A stretch of 14,391 bases of DNA, taken from assembly GCA_021730835.1 (NCBI GenBank), contig JAKFYP010000211.1, positions 1 to 14,391 of the forward strand. Reading direction: 5' to 3'. Of this stretch, positions 1-6,643 are shown piece after piece. The notes below the pieces were generated by a model. It did not search any database and had not been told where the DNA came from. It worked only from the letters and a program-made list of their open reading frames with translations. The DNA comes from Alphaproteobacteria bacterium (GTDB lineage: Bacteria > Pseudomonadota > Alphaproteobacteria > Rickettsiales > UBA998). Within the stretch, counting starts at the first letter, position 1, and each line of letters starts with the position of its first letter. The translations under genes and the position numbers were made by a program.

Positions 1-394
1 GTATCACAGTACCCAGCCAATCAGCGGAAAATTGCTGGCCGAGCAGCAAAGCCTGCCGCCGCGCTACCTTGAACGCATCCTGCAAAAATGTGTGCATGAG
101 GGAATTTTGCGCAGTATTCGTGGGCCGAGGGGTGGGTATGTGCTGGCCCGGGAGCGGCGGCGGATTACGATGGCCGAGATATTGCGCATCCTCAGCGAGC
201 CGGATGAGGAGCCGAAGAAGGAAAACAGCATGCTGGCGGAGAAGGTGATTATGCCGCTTTATGATGCGGCTGCCGAAGCGCTCTATGACCGGATGGCGCT
301 AAAAACGCTGGCGGATTTATGTAAATCCGCTTACGATGCCGGTCTTGCCGGGCAGGAGAATACAGGCCGGGCGCGACAGGATTTCACGATCTAG
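1..394 (+). CDS. Rrf2-family transcriptional regulator, 5' end cut off by the window
   Basis: The reading frame is open from base 2 to the TAG at 392-394, so the start codon lies upstream of the window and roughly the first 25 residues are missing. What remains matches the Rrf2 winged helix-turn-helix: the recognition-helix segment PPRYLERILQKCVHEGIL, then the wing RSIRGPRGGYVLA, then ITMAEILRIL. Rrf2 proteins bind DNA as dimers; many (IscR, NsrR, RirA) sense through an Fe-S cluster held by three clustered cysteines. Here the region after the wing has no cysteine cluster. Only two cysteines are visible, one in the recognition helix and one near the C-terminus, so a cluster is unlikely. The TTG at base 32 is inside the conserved domain and is not the true start. 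cysK follows 119 nt downstream on the same strand, which suggests a role in cysteine or sulfur control, as for the cluster-free CymR. That link is inference; the family call is firm. Confidence 0.88.
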   Translation, partial: YHSTQPISGKLLAEQQSLPPRYLERILQKCVHEGILRSIRGPRGGYVLARERRRITMAEILRILSEPDEEPKKENSMLAEKVIMPLYDAAAEALYDRMALKTLADLCKSAYDAGLAGQENTGRARQDFTI

Positions 395-513
395 AGCATT
401 TTTCATTTAGTCGTGCGCGTTGTTGTTGCTCGTCTCACGCCGTTTATCTACACTTCGACTCGCACGCTTGGCGCGCAAACTAAAGCAAAAACGAGCTAGG
501 CAAGGAGGGATTT

Positions 514-1509
514 ATGCAAGTTGCAAAAAAAACAACGGGTAATGAGGTGACGGCAGGGCTGGATGCACCCGGGCGTGGACGTGTGTATCCTTCGATTGCC
601 GAGACAATCGGCAATACGCCGCTGGTGCGGCTCAATCGCCTTGCCGAAGATGCGGGCGCGGTGGCGACGATTCTGGCCAAGCTCGAATTTTTTAACCCGC
701 TGGCATCGGTGAAAGATCGTATTGCCTGGTCGATGATTCGCGCCGCCGAGGCTTCCGGTAAGCTGAACAAGGATTCCCTGCTGGTTGAGCCGACTTCAGG
801 CAATACCGGTATCGCACTGGCGTTCGTCTGCGCGGCGCGGGGCTATCGTCTGCTGCTGACCATGCCGGAGAGCATGTCCATCGAGCGCCGCAAAATGCTC
901 AGGCTGCTGGGGGCGGAACTGGAGCTGACCCCGGCTTCCAAGGGGATGAAGGGAGCGATTGCCCGGGCGCAGGAAATTGCGGATAGCAGCGATAACGCTT
1001 TCATGCTGCAACAGTTTCAGAATCCGGCCAACCCGGAAATCCACCGTCACACCACAGCGCTGGAAATCTGGGAAGATACCGGCGGTGAGGTGGATGTATT
1101 CGTCACCGGTGTCGGAACCGGCGGTACGATCACCGGAACCGGCGAGGTGCTTAAACAGAAAAAACCCTCGATAAAAATTATCGCGGTTGAGCCGGAGGAT
1201 AGCGCGGTACTCTCAGGCGGTCAGCCGGGGCCGCATAAGATTCAGGGTATCGGGGCGGGCTTCATTCCCGATATTCTCGATCGCGGGGTGATTGACGAGG
1301 TGGTGACTATCGCCAATGAAACGGCCTTCTCGACGGCCCGCAAGGCGGCGGCGCTGGATGGATTGCCGGTGGGGATTTCCTCGGGCGCAACGCTGGCGGC
1401 GGCGCTCGAAGTCGGAGCGCGCCCGGAAATGAAGGGCAAGACCATCGTGGTAATCTGCGCCTCAACCGCCGAGCGTTATATCTCAACCGATCTCTTCGCG
1501 GATTTGTAA
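514..1509 (+). CDS. cysK: Cysteine synthase (O-acetylserine sulfhydrylase)
   Basis: This PLP enzyme makes cysteine from O-acetylserine and sulfide in the cytosol. The 331-residue product shows [10 protein letters not shown] at about 31-40, the Schiff-base lysine K67 in PLASVKDRI, the substrate-binding TSGNTG loop at 94-99, the phosphate-cradling GTGGT at 201-205, and GISSGA at 287-292, which supplies the serine that contacts the pyridine nitrogen. The chosen ATG has a strong AAGGAGG at 502-508, five bases upstream. Compared with Escherichia coli CysK the protein has an N-terminal extension of roughly 20 residues before the conserved core; the good ribosome-binding site argues that this extension is translated. 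The closely related CysM cannot be fully excluded by eye, but the motif set fits CysK better. It lies downstream of an Rrf2 regulator. No terminator is evident in the 59 nt before the convergent small gene. Confidence 0.95.
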   Translation: MQVAKKTTGNEVTAGLDAPGRGRVYPSIAETIGNTPLVRLNRLAEDAGAVATILAKLEFFNPLASVKDRIAWSMIRAAEASGKLNKDSLLVEPTSGNTGIALAFVCAARGYRLLLTMPESMSIERRKMLRLLGAELELTPASKGMKGAIARAQEIADSSDNAFMLQQFQNPANPEIHRHTTALEIWEDTGGEVDVFVTGVGTGGTITGTGEVLKQKKPSIKIIAVEPEDSAVLSGGQPGPHKIQGIGAGFIPDILDRGVIDEVVTIANETAFSTARKAAALDGLPVGISSGATLAAALEVGARPEMKGKTIVVICASTAERYISTDLFADL

Positions 1510-1568
1510 AAAACGCGCTTGCAGGGAACGAACTGTTCAACCTCCAATGGCGAGCGGGAGAGGGCGTA

Positions 1569-1769
1569 TCACATCGCGCAGGCGGCGAAGACACCTTCAC
1601 TCAGTTCTTTAGCGAATCCGGCGGCAACCAGCATCAGTATACAGAATGCTACCGTGCGTTCGGTGCGTTTTGGCGTGCCGTAGAGTTGGTTGCTCACAAA
1701 TGCCCACGCGGCCTTCATATCGTTGGGGTATGAACCGGAAAAATGCGCGTTGGCGGAAATAGCGTCCAT
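1569..1769 (-). CDS. Small unrecognised protein with one hydrophobic segment (66 aa)
   Basis: The frame is open further upstream, to 1922, but the ATG at 1769 is preceded by GAGGAGACTGACT, a good ribosome-binding site, and by a promoter-like sequence whose predicted start point lies inside the longer frame. The shorter 66-residue product is therefore preferred. It begins MDAISANAHFSGSYPND, is polar to about residue 38, then has a hydrophobic stretch TVAFCILMLVAAGF (about 40-53), and ends in EGVFAACAM. The hydrophobic stretch is short for a membrane span. I do not recognise the family. The gene converges on cysK and is transcribed away from the M48 peptidase gene, so it is probably a single-gene unit. 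That it is real rests on the promoter, the ribosome-binding site and the spacing, not on homology. Confidence 0.55.
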   Translation of the reverse strand: MDAISANAHFSGSYPNDMKAAWAFVSNQLYGTPKRTERTVAFCILMLVAAGFAKELSEGVFAACAM

Positions 1770-1799
1770 AGTCAGTCTCCTCGAATGGAAAGTATGTTC

Positions 1800-1828
1800 A
1801 ATATAGCATATTTTTACCCGAAGTTTAA
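1800..1828 (-). promoter_or_regulatory. Candidate sigma-70-type promoter for the 66-aa gene
   Basis: Read on the minus strand there is TTAAAC (1828-1823), a 17-nt spacer and TATATT (1805-1800), the latter preceded by TGC, which makes an extended -10 element. The predicted start near 1793 leaves a leader of about 25 nt with a GAGGAGA ribosome-binding site. The -35 hexamer matches the consensus poorly; the extended -10 carries most of the case. Confidence 0.45.
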
Positions 1829-1937
1829 GCTGAAAAAGAAATATTGTCCGAATGGGAAACGGATTTGTGACAAAACATCCTCCCTTAATCTGAACTTTTA
1901 CAGCTAGGACCAACTCTGACAACGCCTGATGGCAAAA

Positions 1938-2804
1938 CTAGCTACCGCGTGAAGATTCGTATTCACGGTTTTCCCTCTTCTCCTGCGTTTTTTTGAACTC
2001 CGGCAACAGCGCGGCATGGCGGGCCTGTTTGTTCTGGATTTCAGCAATGGTTTTTTGCATGAGCACGAAGCGTTCGGGGTTGGTCGGATGCGTGCTGCGC
2101 GCATAAATGCCTTGCGGATCGAATTGTGACATCGCCCGCCAGAACTCCGGCGCTTTCTCAATCGGATAGACTCCGGCCCGGGCGAGAATATATAGCCCGA
2201 CATAGTCGGCTTCCTGCTCATAGGCCGGTGAATACGAGGCCCCTCCGGCCTGCGCCCCCACCTGAGCGAATTGCCCGCCGGTGTTCATCCCCTGACTGCC
2301 CGCCAATACGTCTGCCGCCGTACCGATCAGCGCGCCGATCAGCAGGTTGGCCATTTTATCGGTGCGATGCCCCATGATATTATGGGCCAGTTCATGCGAG
2401 AGAATAAAGGCCAGATGCGTATCGTCACCGGCAAAGACCATCATCGGCCCGGTGATGATCACTTTCTCGCCGTTAGCAAAGGCGTTGATCCCACGGTCGC
2501 CGCTGATTTCCAGTGAGTAATTGCATTTCTTGTCAGGATTCCGGCTATAAAGCTGATGACACAAACGGGTTGCCTCGGGCGCAATCCGGTTAGCGATATT
2601 TTGCAGGCGATCCTTCATTTTCTGCGTGGGCCGAACAGGCTCGACCACCGGCGGAAACGGATCGGTGCTGGCCGCCCGCGCCTGTGCCTCGCGCTCCGCC
2701 GCGATTTCACCGGGGCTGGCTTGCGGGATATGGGTGCCCGGTTGCGCGCAGGCGACAAGGAGGAGGCTGAGAAGGGGCACAAGAATATGGGCAGGCAAGC
2801 GCAT
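1938..2804 (-). CDS. M48-family zinc metallopeptidase, predicted lipoprotein
   Basis: The 288-residue product starts with a lipoprotein signal peptide whose lipobox LLLVAC places the lipidated cysteine at residue 19, so the mature protein should be anchored to a membrane facing the periplasm. The catalytic zinc site is HELAH at 137-141 within SHELAHNIMGH. The third ligand is expected to be E196 in EQEADYVG, matching the ExxxD pattern of the family. A later STHPTNPERF segment is typical of BepA/LoiP/YggG-like M48 proteins, which take part in envelope protein quality control. A glycine/alanine-rich segment follows the active site. The gene is 32 nt downstream of the YceI gene and last in the permease-YceI-M48 cluster. 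The ribosome-binding site is weak, in keeping with read-through from upstream. The family is certain; the substrate is unknown. Confidence 0.92.
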   Translation of the reverse strand: MRLPAHILVPLLSLLLVACAQPGTHIPQASPGEIAAEREAQARAASTDPFPPVVEPVRPTQKMKDRLQNIANRIAPEATRLCHQLYSRNPDKKCNYSLEISGDRGINAFANGEKVIITGPMMVFAGDDTHLAFILSHELAHNIMGHRTDKMANLLIGALIGTAADVLAGSQGMNTGGQFAQVGAQAGGASYSPAYEQEADYVGLYILARAGVYPIEKAPEFWRAMSQFDPQGIYARSTHPTNPERFVLMQKTIAEIQNKQARHAALLPEFKKTQEKRENREYESSRGS

Positions 2805-2836
2805 ACTGATTTCCGCGTTTTTGAGATGCCCTCTTG

Positions 2837-3427
2837 CTATTTCGCCGGTTTTTTGCCTTCGCGGTTCAACTCGGCCTCAATGACCAGCTTCACCTCATCC
2901 CCGACATTGGGTACGAGGTAATTCATGCCGAACTCACTGCGTTTGATCGTCCCCGTTGCGCTGAAACCAATCGCCTCTTTTCCGGCATACTGATTCCAGC
3001 CGGAACTGACCAGCGCCGCGTCGAAGGTCACCGGTTTGGTAACGCCCAGCATGGCAAAATCCCCAGTCACCTTAGCCGTTTTATCGCCGGTGATTTCAAT
3101 TGACGTGCTGTTAAACGTCGCTTCGGGAAATTGCGCCACATGAAAGAAATGCTCTTTCTTGATCTTTTCATTCAGCTCGGCCACACCGGTATCAATCGAG
3201 TCGGTTTTGATCGTTACGCTAAGCTTGCCCTCAGCCGGTTTCGCGGGGTCAATATCCAGCGTGCCGGTGACATCGGTAACCCAGCCGATAAAGTTGGAAT
3301 AACCCAGATGGCTGATAAAAAAAACGATTTTGGTATGCGACTTATCGAACTCATACGGCGCGGCAGCGTAAGCCGGGCCTGCCATACAAGCCCATAACAT
3401 CAAGGCGAAGGATACGATATATTTCAT
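2837..3427 (-). CDS. YceI-family periplasmic lipocalin-like protein
   Basis: The 196-residue product has a classical signal peptide, with cleavage expected after AYA at residues 19-21, so it is exported to the periplasm. The mature part opens with YEFDKSHTKIVFFISHLGYSNFIGWV and continues through TDSIDTG, KEHFFHVAQFPEATF, VTGDFAMLGVTKPVTFDA and FSATGTIKRSEFGM, which are the usual YceI landmarks. Members form a lipocalin-like beta barrel that binds polyisoprenoid or other long lipids; the physiological role is mostly unknown. The frame stays open to 3799, but that part overlaps the permease gene. The start at 3427 is fixed by the signal peptide and by TGGAGATTGCC just before the ATG. It lies 25 nt after the permease stop and 32 nt before the M48 gene, so it is probably co-transcribed with both. 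No cytochrome b561 partner gene is adjacent. Confidence 0.93.
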   Translation of the reverse strand: MKYIVSFALMLWACMAGPAYAAAPYEFDKSHTKIVFFISHLGYSNFIGWVTDVTGTLDIDPAKPAEGKLSVTIKTDSIDTGVAELNEKIKKEHFFHVAQFPEATFNSTSIEITGDKTAKVTGDFAMLGVTKPVTFDAALVSSGWNQYAGKEAIGFSATGTIKRSEFGMNYLVPNVGDEVKLVIEAELNREGKKPAK

Positions 3428-3452
3428 GGCAATCTCCACTGGTTTGAGAACA

Positions 3453-5213
3453 TTATTCAACGCCGCCCGGATGTTCTTCCGCCACAAAATCGGGATCGCC
3501 CTTGCGCGGTTTTTCACCGTGGGCAAGGCGGCTGTGAAATTGCCCGTAAAACAGGTATATCGCCGCGCCCACCAGCAGGTATCCCGGAATATAGAGCAGG
3601 ATTTCCCTGCCGCTTGGGGTAATAACCCAATGAGAGATGGCACGATCAGGAGCTTGCGGGTCAACCGGGGTAAACTCCTGTTTGATTCCCATCTGCATGT
3701 AGTGATCCAGCCCGTCTTCATATGTGCCCGCCTGCACGGCCGCCGCCACATCGGGATAGGCATTGAGGTAATAGGCCTCGTCGAAATGCTGCTTGCCAAA
3801 GAACATAGTGGTAATCAGATAACCGCAGGTCAGGATACCGAGAACCGGAACCAGCGGAACCAGCGGCGTGCGGAAGGGGCGGTCGAGGTCGGGCTGGGTG
3901 CGGCGCAGATAGATCACGCTGAAGCTGACGATCATGAAAGCCAGCAACGTCCCGAGGCTCACCAGATCGCCCAGCAGGCTGATCGGGGTCATCCCGGCGG
4001 CAATCGCCACGATTACCCCAATGATGATTGTATTGATCCACGGGGTTTTAAATTTCTCATGCACGACCGAGAAGGCACGCGGCAACAGCCCGTCGCGTGA
4101 CATGACATAGAAAATGCGCGTCTGGCCGTAAAGCAGCACCAGCATCACCGAGGTCAGGCCGGTAATCGCGCCGATCTTGATGAGGAAAGAGAACCAGCCC
4201 AGCCCGATTTTATCAACGGCCAGCGCCATCGGGTCTGGGACGTTCAACTGGCGGAAATCCACGATCCCGGTCAGCACGGCGGAAACGGCGATATAAAGCA
4301 GCGTACAGATAAGCAACGAGCCGAGGATACCGAACGCCATGTCTTTCTGCGGGTCTTTGGCTTCCTGCGCAGCGGTGGAGACTGCCTCAAAGCCGACATA
4401 GGCGAAAAAGATAATGCTGGCGGCGCGGAAAATCCCGTCCCAACCGTATTTTCCGGGGCCTTCCTGTTCGGGAATAAAGGGTTTCCAGTTAGCCGGATCA
4501 ATATAAAACACCCCGATAACGACGAAGGCCAATACCACCGACACTTTGATAAACACGATGATGTTGTTGACTTTGGTGGATTCGCTAACGCCGATTACCA
4601 GCAGGGTTGTCACCGCCGCCACGCCGAGGAAGGCGGGAAGGTTAAACAAACCGATCACCGGCGAGCCGTCGGCATTGAGCAGGTCGTTGCCGCTGAACAG
4701 GTAGCCTTTGGCCTCGAACAGATGATGATAGATTTCATTGACGCTGACCATATCGCCATACGCAACCGTAAGGTGAGGGGGGATCAGGATATGAAAATTA
4801 CTGATGAGAAAGCTGTTGATATAGCCCGACCATCCCACCGCCACGGTTGAGGCGGCGACGCCGTATTCCAGCACCAGCAGCCAGCCCATCGTCCATGCCA
4901 GCACCTCGCCCAGCGTGGCGTAGGCATAGGTATAGGCGCTGCCGGAGATGGGAAGCACTGAAGCCAGTTCGGCGTAGCACAGGCCGACGAAGGCGCAGGC
5001 CAGTCCGGTGAAAATAAAGGAGAGGACGAGGGCAGGCCCGGCATGCTCCGCCGCCGCCTTGCCGGTCATAACGAAAATACCCGCGCCGATGATGCAGCCG
5101 ATACCCAGACTGAGCAGATTCCATTTTCCAAGCGTTCTCTTGAGCATGCCCTGACCGGCTTCTTCGCGGATACGGGCAACGGATTTCTTGATAAAATAAC
5201 GCTTCAGGTTCAT
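3453..5213 (-). CDS. APC-superfamily amino-acid permease (CAT-like) with an inserted periplasmic module
   Basis: The 586-residue membrane protein starts with a cytoplasmic segment and the family signature GIGCIIGAGIFVMTG (37-51). It continues with SVLPISGSAYTYAY (85-98), FFAYVGFEAVSTAAQEAKDP (269-288) and SRDGLLPRAF (372-381), all typical of cationic-amino-acid-transporter-like permeases that import amino acids with a coupled ion. About twelve membrane segments can be traced, the last two near 451-472 and 538-557. Between them lies a polar insert of about 60 residues (474-532) containing FDEAYYLNAYPDVAAAV and HYMQMG. This resembles the 'YYL..NPDV' repeat seen in exported alphaproteobacterial proteins and should face the periplasm. 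Upstream of the ATG is AGGGAAAGCAG. The gene heads the permease-YceI-M48 cluster and diverges from aroC. The substrate cannot be told from sequence. Confidence 0.9.
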   Translation of the reverse strand: MNLKRYFIKKSVARIREEAGQGMLKRTLGKWNLLSLGIGCIIGAGIFVMTGKAAAEHAGPALVLSFIFTGLACAFVGLCYAELASVLPISGSAYTYAYATLGEVLAWTMGWLLVLEYGVAASTVAVGWSGYINSFLISNFHILIPPHLTVAYGDMVSVNEIYHHLFEAKGYLFSGNDLLNADGSPVIGLFNLPAFLGVAAVTTLLVIGVSESTKVNNIIVFIKVSVVLAFVVIGVFYIDPANWKPFIPEQEGPGKYGWDGIFRAASIIFFAYVGFEAVSTAAQEAKDPQKDMAFGILGSLLICTLLYIAVSAVLTGIVDFRQLNVPDPMALAVDKIGLGWFSFLIKIGAITGLTSVMLVLLYGQTRIFYVMSRDGLLPRAFSVVHEKFKTPWINTIIIGVIVAIAAGMTPISLLGDLVSLGTLLAFMIVSFSVIYLRRTQPDLDRPFRTPLVPLVPVLGILTCGYLITTMFFGKQHFDEAYYLNAYPDVAAAVQAGTYEDGLDHYMQMGIKQEFTPVDPQAPDRAISHWVITPSGREILLYIPGYLLVGAAIYLFYGQFHSRLAHGEKPRKGDPDFVAEEHPGGVE

Positions 5214-5294
5214 CTGCTTTCCCTCATTTTTATTTCGGAAAAAATTTGATCAGGTTTAGCAGCCACGCATGATGATGGCAAGTTTCAATCTCTT

Positions 5295-5316
5295 CCTGAG
5301 ACTATTGCATCACTCG
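5295..5316 (+). repeat. Copy 1 of a dispersed 22-nt word (core GAGACYATTGCATCACTCG)
   Basis: This 22-nt stretch recurs at 10894-10915 with a single difference (T5303 versus C10902). A 12-nt core, ACCATTGCATCA with one variant base here, also occurs on the minus strand at 14328-14317. In both near-full copies a palindromic element with a GTCATTGCGA-type end follows on the 3' side, so the word probably belongs to a composite intergenic repeat. Confidence 0.75.
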
Positions 5317-5332
5317 AAAACACCATTATTTT

Positions 5333-5421
5333 CGTCATTGTCAGGAACCGAAGGTGACGTGGCAATCCGGCTAATACAAATGGTTATTCTTTTTGATTGC
5401 TCCGCTTCGCTCGCCATGACG
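5333..5421. repeat. Degenerate palindromic intergenic element
   Basis: The left arm (5333-5370) begins CGTCATTGTCAGGAACCGAA and ends GGCAATCCGG. The right arm (5394-5421) reads TGATTGCTCCGCTTCGCTCG then CCATGACG. The reverse complement of the right arm begins CGTCATGGCGAGCGAAG and ends GCAATCA, so the arms pair imperfectly. The pattern CGTCATTGCGA...GCAATCCA, as I recall it, is widespread in intergenic palindromes of alphaproteobacteria, including Rickettsiales. The better-preserved copy is at 10919-11034. It is non-coding and its function is unknown. Confidence 0.7.
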
Positions 5422-5516
5422 CGTTATACAATGGTCTCCTTATTCTCATTGAGGAGTAACTTCCCGGTATCTCGACTGATTGACCTACACCCGTGCAAAG
5501 GATAAGGATACGGGGT

Positions 5517-6590
5517 ATGACATTCAATACATTCGGCAGGCTGTTTCGGTATACGACATGGGGTGAGAGCCACGGCGAGGCCATTGGTTGTGTGGTGGAC
5601 GGCGTGCCGCCGCGCATTCCCCTGAGCGAGGCGGATATCCAGCCCTGGCTTGACCGGCGCAGGCCCGGCCAGTCGAAATTCACCACCCAGCGGCAGGAGA
5701 GCGATACGGTCAGGATTCTCTCCGGCGTGTTCGGGGGCATGACGACCGGCACACCGGTTAGCTTACTTATTGAGAACGAAGACCAGCGCTCGAAGGATTA
5801 CGGCGAGATCAAAGACAGTTTTCGCCCCGGCCATGCCGATTATACCTACTGGAAGAAATACGGTATCCGCGATTACCGGGGCGGGGGCCGATCAAGCGCC
5901 CGCGAAACCGCGATGCGCGTGGCGGCGGGAGCGATTGCCCGCAAGATCATCGAGAGTGCCGGGATGCGGGTGCGCGGGGCGCTGGTGGAGATGGGCGGCG
6001 TGGTGATTGACCGCGCACGCTGGGACTGGGAGGAGACGGAGCGCAATCCGTTCTGGTGTCCGGATGCTGAGATTGCGGCGGCATGGGAGGAAATGCTGGG
6101 AGCTATCCGCAAGGAAGGCTCCTCGACCGGCGCGGTGATCGAGGTCATCGCCGAGGGCGTGCCCGCCGGGCTGGGCGCGCCGGTATATGGCAAGCTCAGC
6201 GCCGATTTGGCCGCCGCGCTGATGGGGATCAACGCGGTCAAGGGCGTGGAAATCGGCGACGGGTTCGCCGCTGCCCGGCTGCGGGGCGAGCAGAATGCCG
6301 ATGAGATGGAAATGCGCGGGGAGGCGGTGCATTTTCGGGCCAATCACGCTGGAGGGATTTTAGGAGGTATCTCCAGCGGCCAGCCGGTGGTGGCACGCTT
6401 TGCCGTCAAGCCAACCTCCTCGATTCTCACGCCGGTGGATACGATAGACCGTGCAGGCAATGACACGACACTGCGCACCAAAGGCCGTCACGATCCGTGC
6501 GTCGGTATTCGCGCCGTGCCGGTGGGAGAGGCGATGATGGCCTGCGTACTGGCCGATCATCTGTTGTTAGCGCGGGCTTATGGAGATTGA
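5517..6590 (+). CDS. aroC: Chorismate synthase
   Basis: This enzyme converts 5-enolpyruvylshikimate-3-phosphate to chorismate, using reduced FMN, in the last common step to aromatic amino acids, folates and quinones. The 357-residue product begins [20 protein letters not shown] with the first family signature (GESHG at 16-20). It shows [22 protein letters not shown] with H106, the second signature [20 protein letters not shown] from about 122, and the C-terminal [20 protein letters not shown]. The length is typical for the bacterial family. The frame opens at an upstream GTG (5493), but AAGGA at 5504-5508 sits eight bases before the ATG at 5517 and homologues start at this MxxNTFG position, so the ATG is preferred. 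pstS follows on the same strand but has its own promoter, which begins in the aroC stop codon. Confidence 0.97.
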   Translation: MTFNTFGRLFRYTTWGESHGEAIGCVVDGVPPRIPLSEADIQPWLDRRRPGQSKFTTQRQESDTVRILSGVFGGMTTGTPVSLLIENEDQRSKDYGEIKDSFRPGHADYTYWKKYGIRDYRGGGRSSARETAMRVAAGAIARKIIESAGMRVRGALVEMGGVVIDRARWDWEETERNPFWCPDAEIAAAWEEMLGAIRKEGSSTGAVIEVIAEGVPAGLGAPVYGKLSADLAAALMGINAVKGVEIGDGFAAARLRGEQNADEMEMRGEAVHFRANHAGGILGGISSGQPVVARFAVKPTSSILTPVDTIDRAGNDTTLRTKGRHDPCVGIRAVPVGEAMMACVLADHLLLARAYGD

Positions 6591-6614
6591 CAGTTGCGGG
6601 CCGTACCCTATACT
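6587..6614 (+). promoter_or_regulatory. Strong sigma-70-type promoter for the pstS-like gene
   Basis: TTGACA (6587-6592) is a perfect -35. A 16-nt spacer separates it from TATACT (6609-6614), a five-of-six match to the -10 consensus. The -35 overlaps the TGA stop of aroC (6588-6590). The predicted start near 6621 gives a leader of only about 22 nt containing GAGGGAGGAA. No pho-box-like direct repeat was recognised next to it, so phosphate control is not shown by the sequence. Confidence 0.75.
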
Positions 6615-6643
6615 CCTGCCTGTTCATGCTGAGGGAGGAAATC

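Larger units (their letters stand above)
5214..5516. other. Divergent intergenic region between the permease gene and aroC
   Basis: About 300 nt separate the two divergent start codons. The region holds a dispersed repeat word (5295-5316) and a degenerate palindromic element (5333-5421). I found no convincing promoter for either gene. TATACA at 5425-5430 could be a -10 for aroC, but nothing at the right distance resembles a -35. No gene is supported here; the short frames have no ribosome-binding site or coding character. Confidence 0.6.

Noticed and set aside
395..513. Possible leader RNA or operator between the Rrf2 gene and cysK
   Set aside because: Only short 5-6 nt complementary words (GCTCGT/ACGAGC) were found, not enough to support a structure.
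1770..1922. Upstream extension of the 66-aa reading frame
   Set aside because: The promoter-like sequence lies within it, and the ATG at 1769 has a far better ribosome-binding site.
3428..3799. Upstream extension of the YceI reading frame (124 extra codons)
   Set aside because: It overlaps the permease gene in another frame, and the signal peptide and ribosome-binding site fix the YceI start at 3427.
6497..6643. Upstream extension of the pstS-like frame
   Set aside because: It lies within the 3' end of aroC and the promoter; the signal peptide begins at the ATG at 6644.
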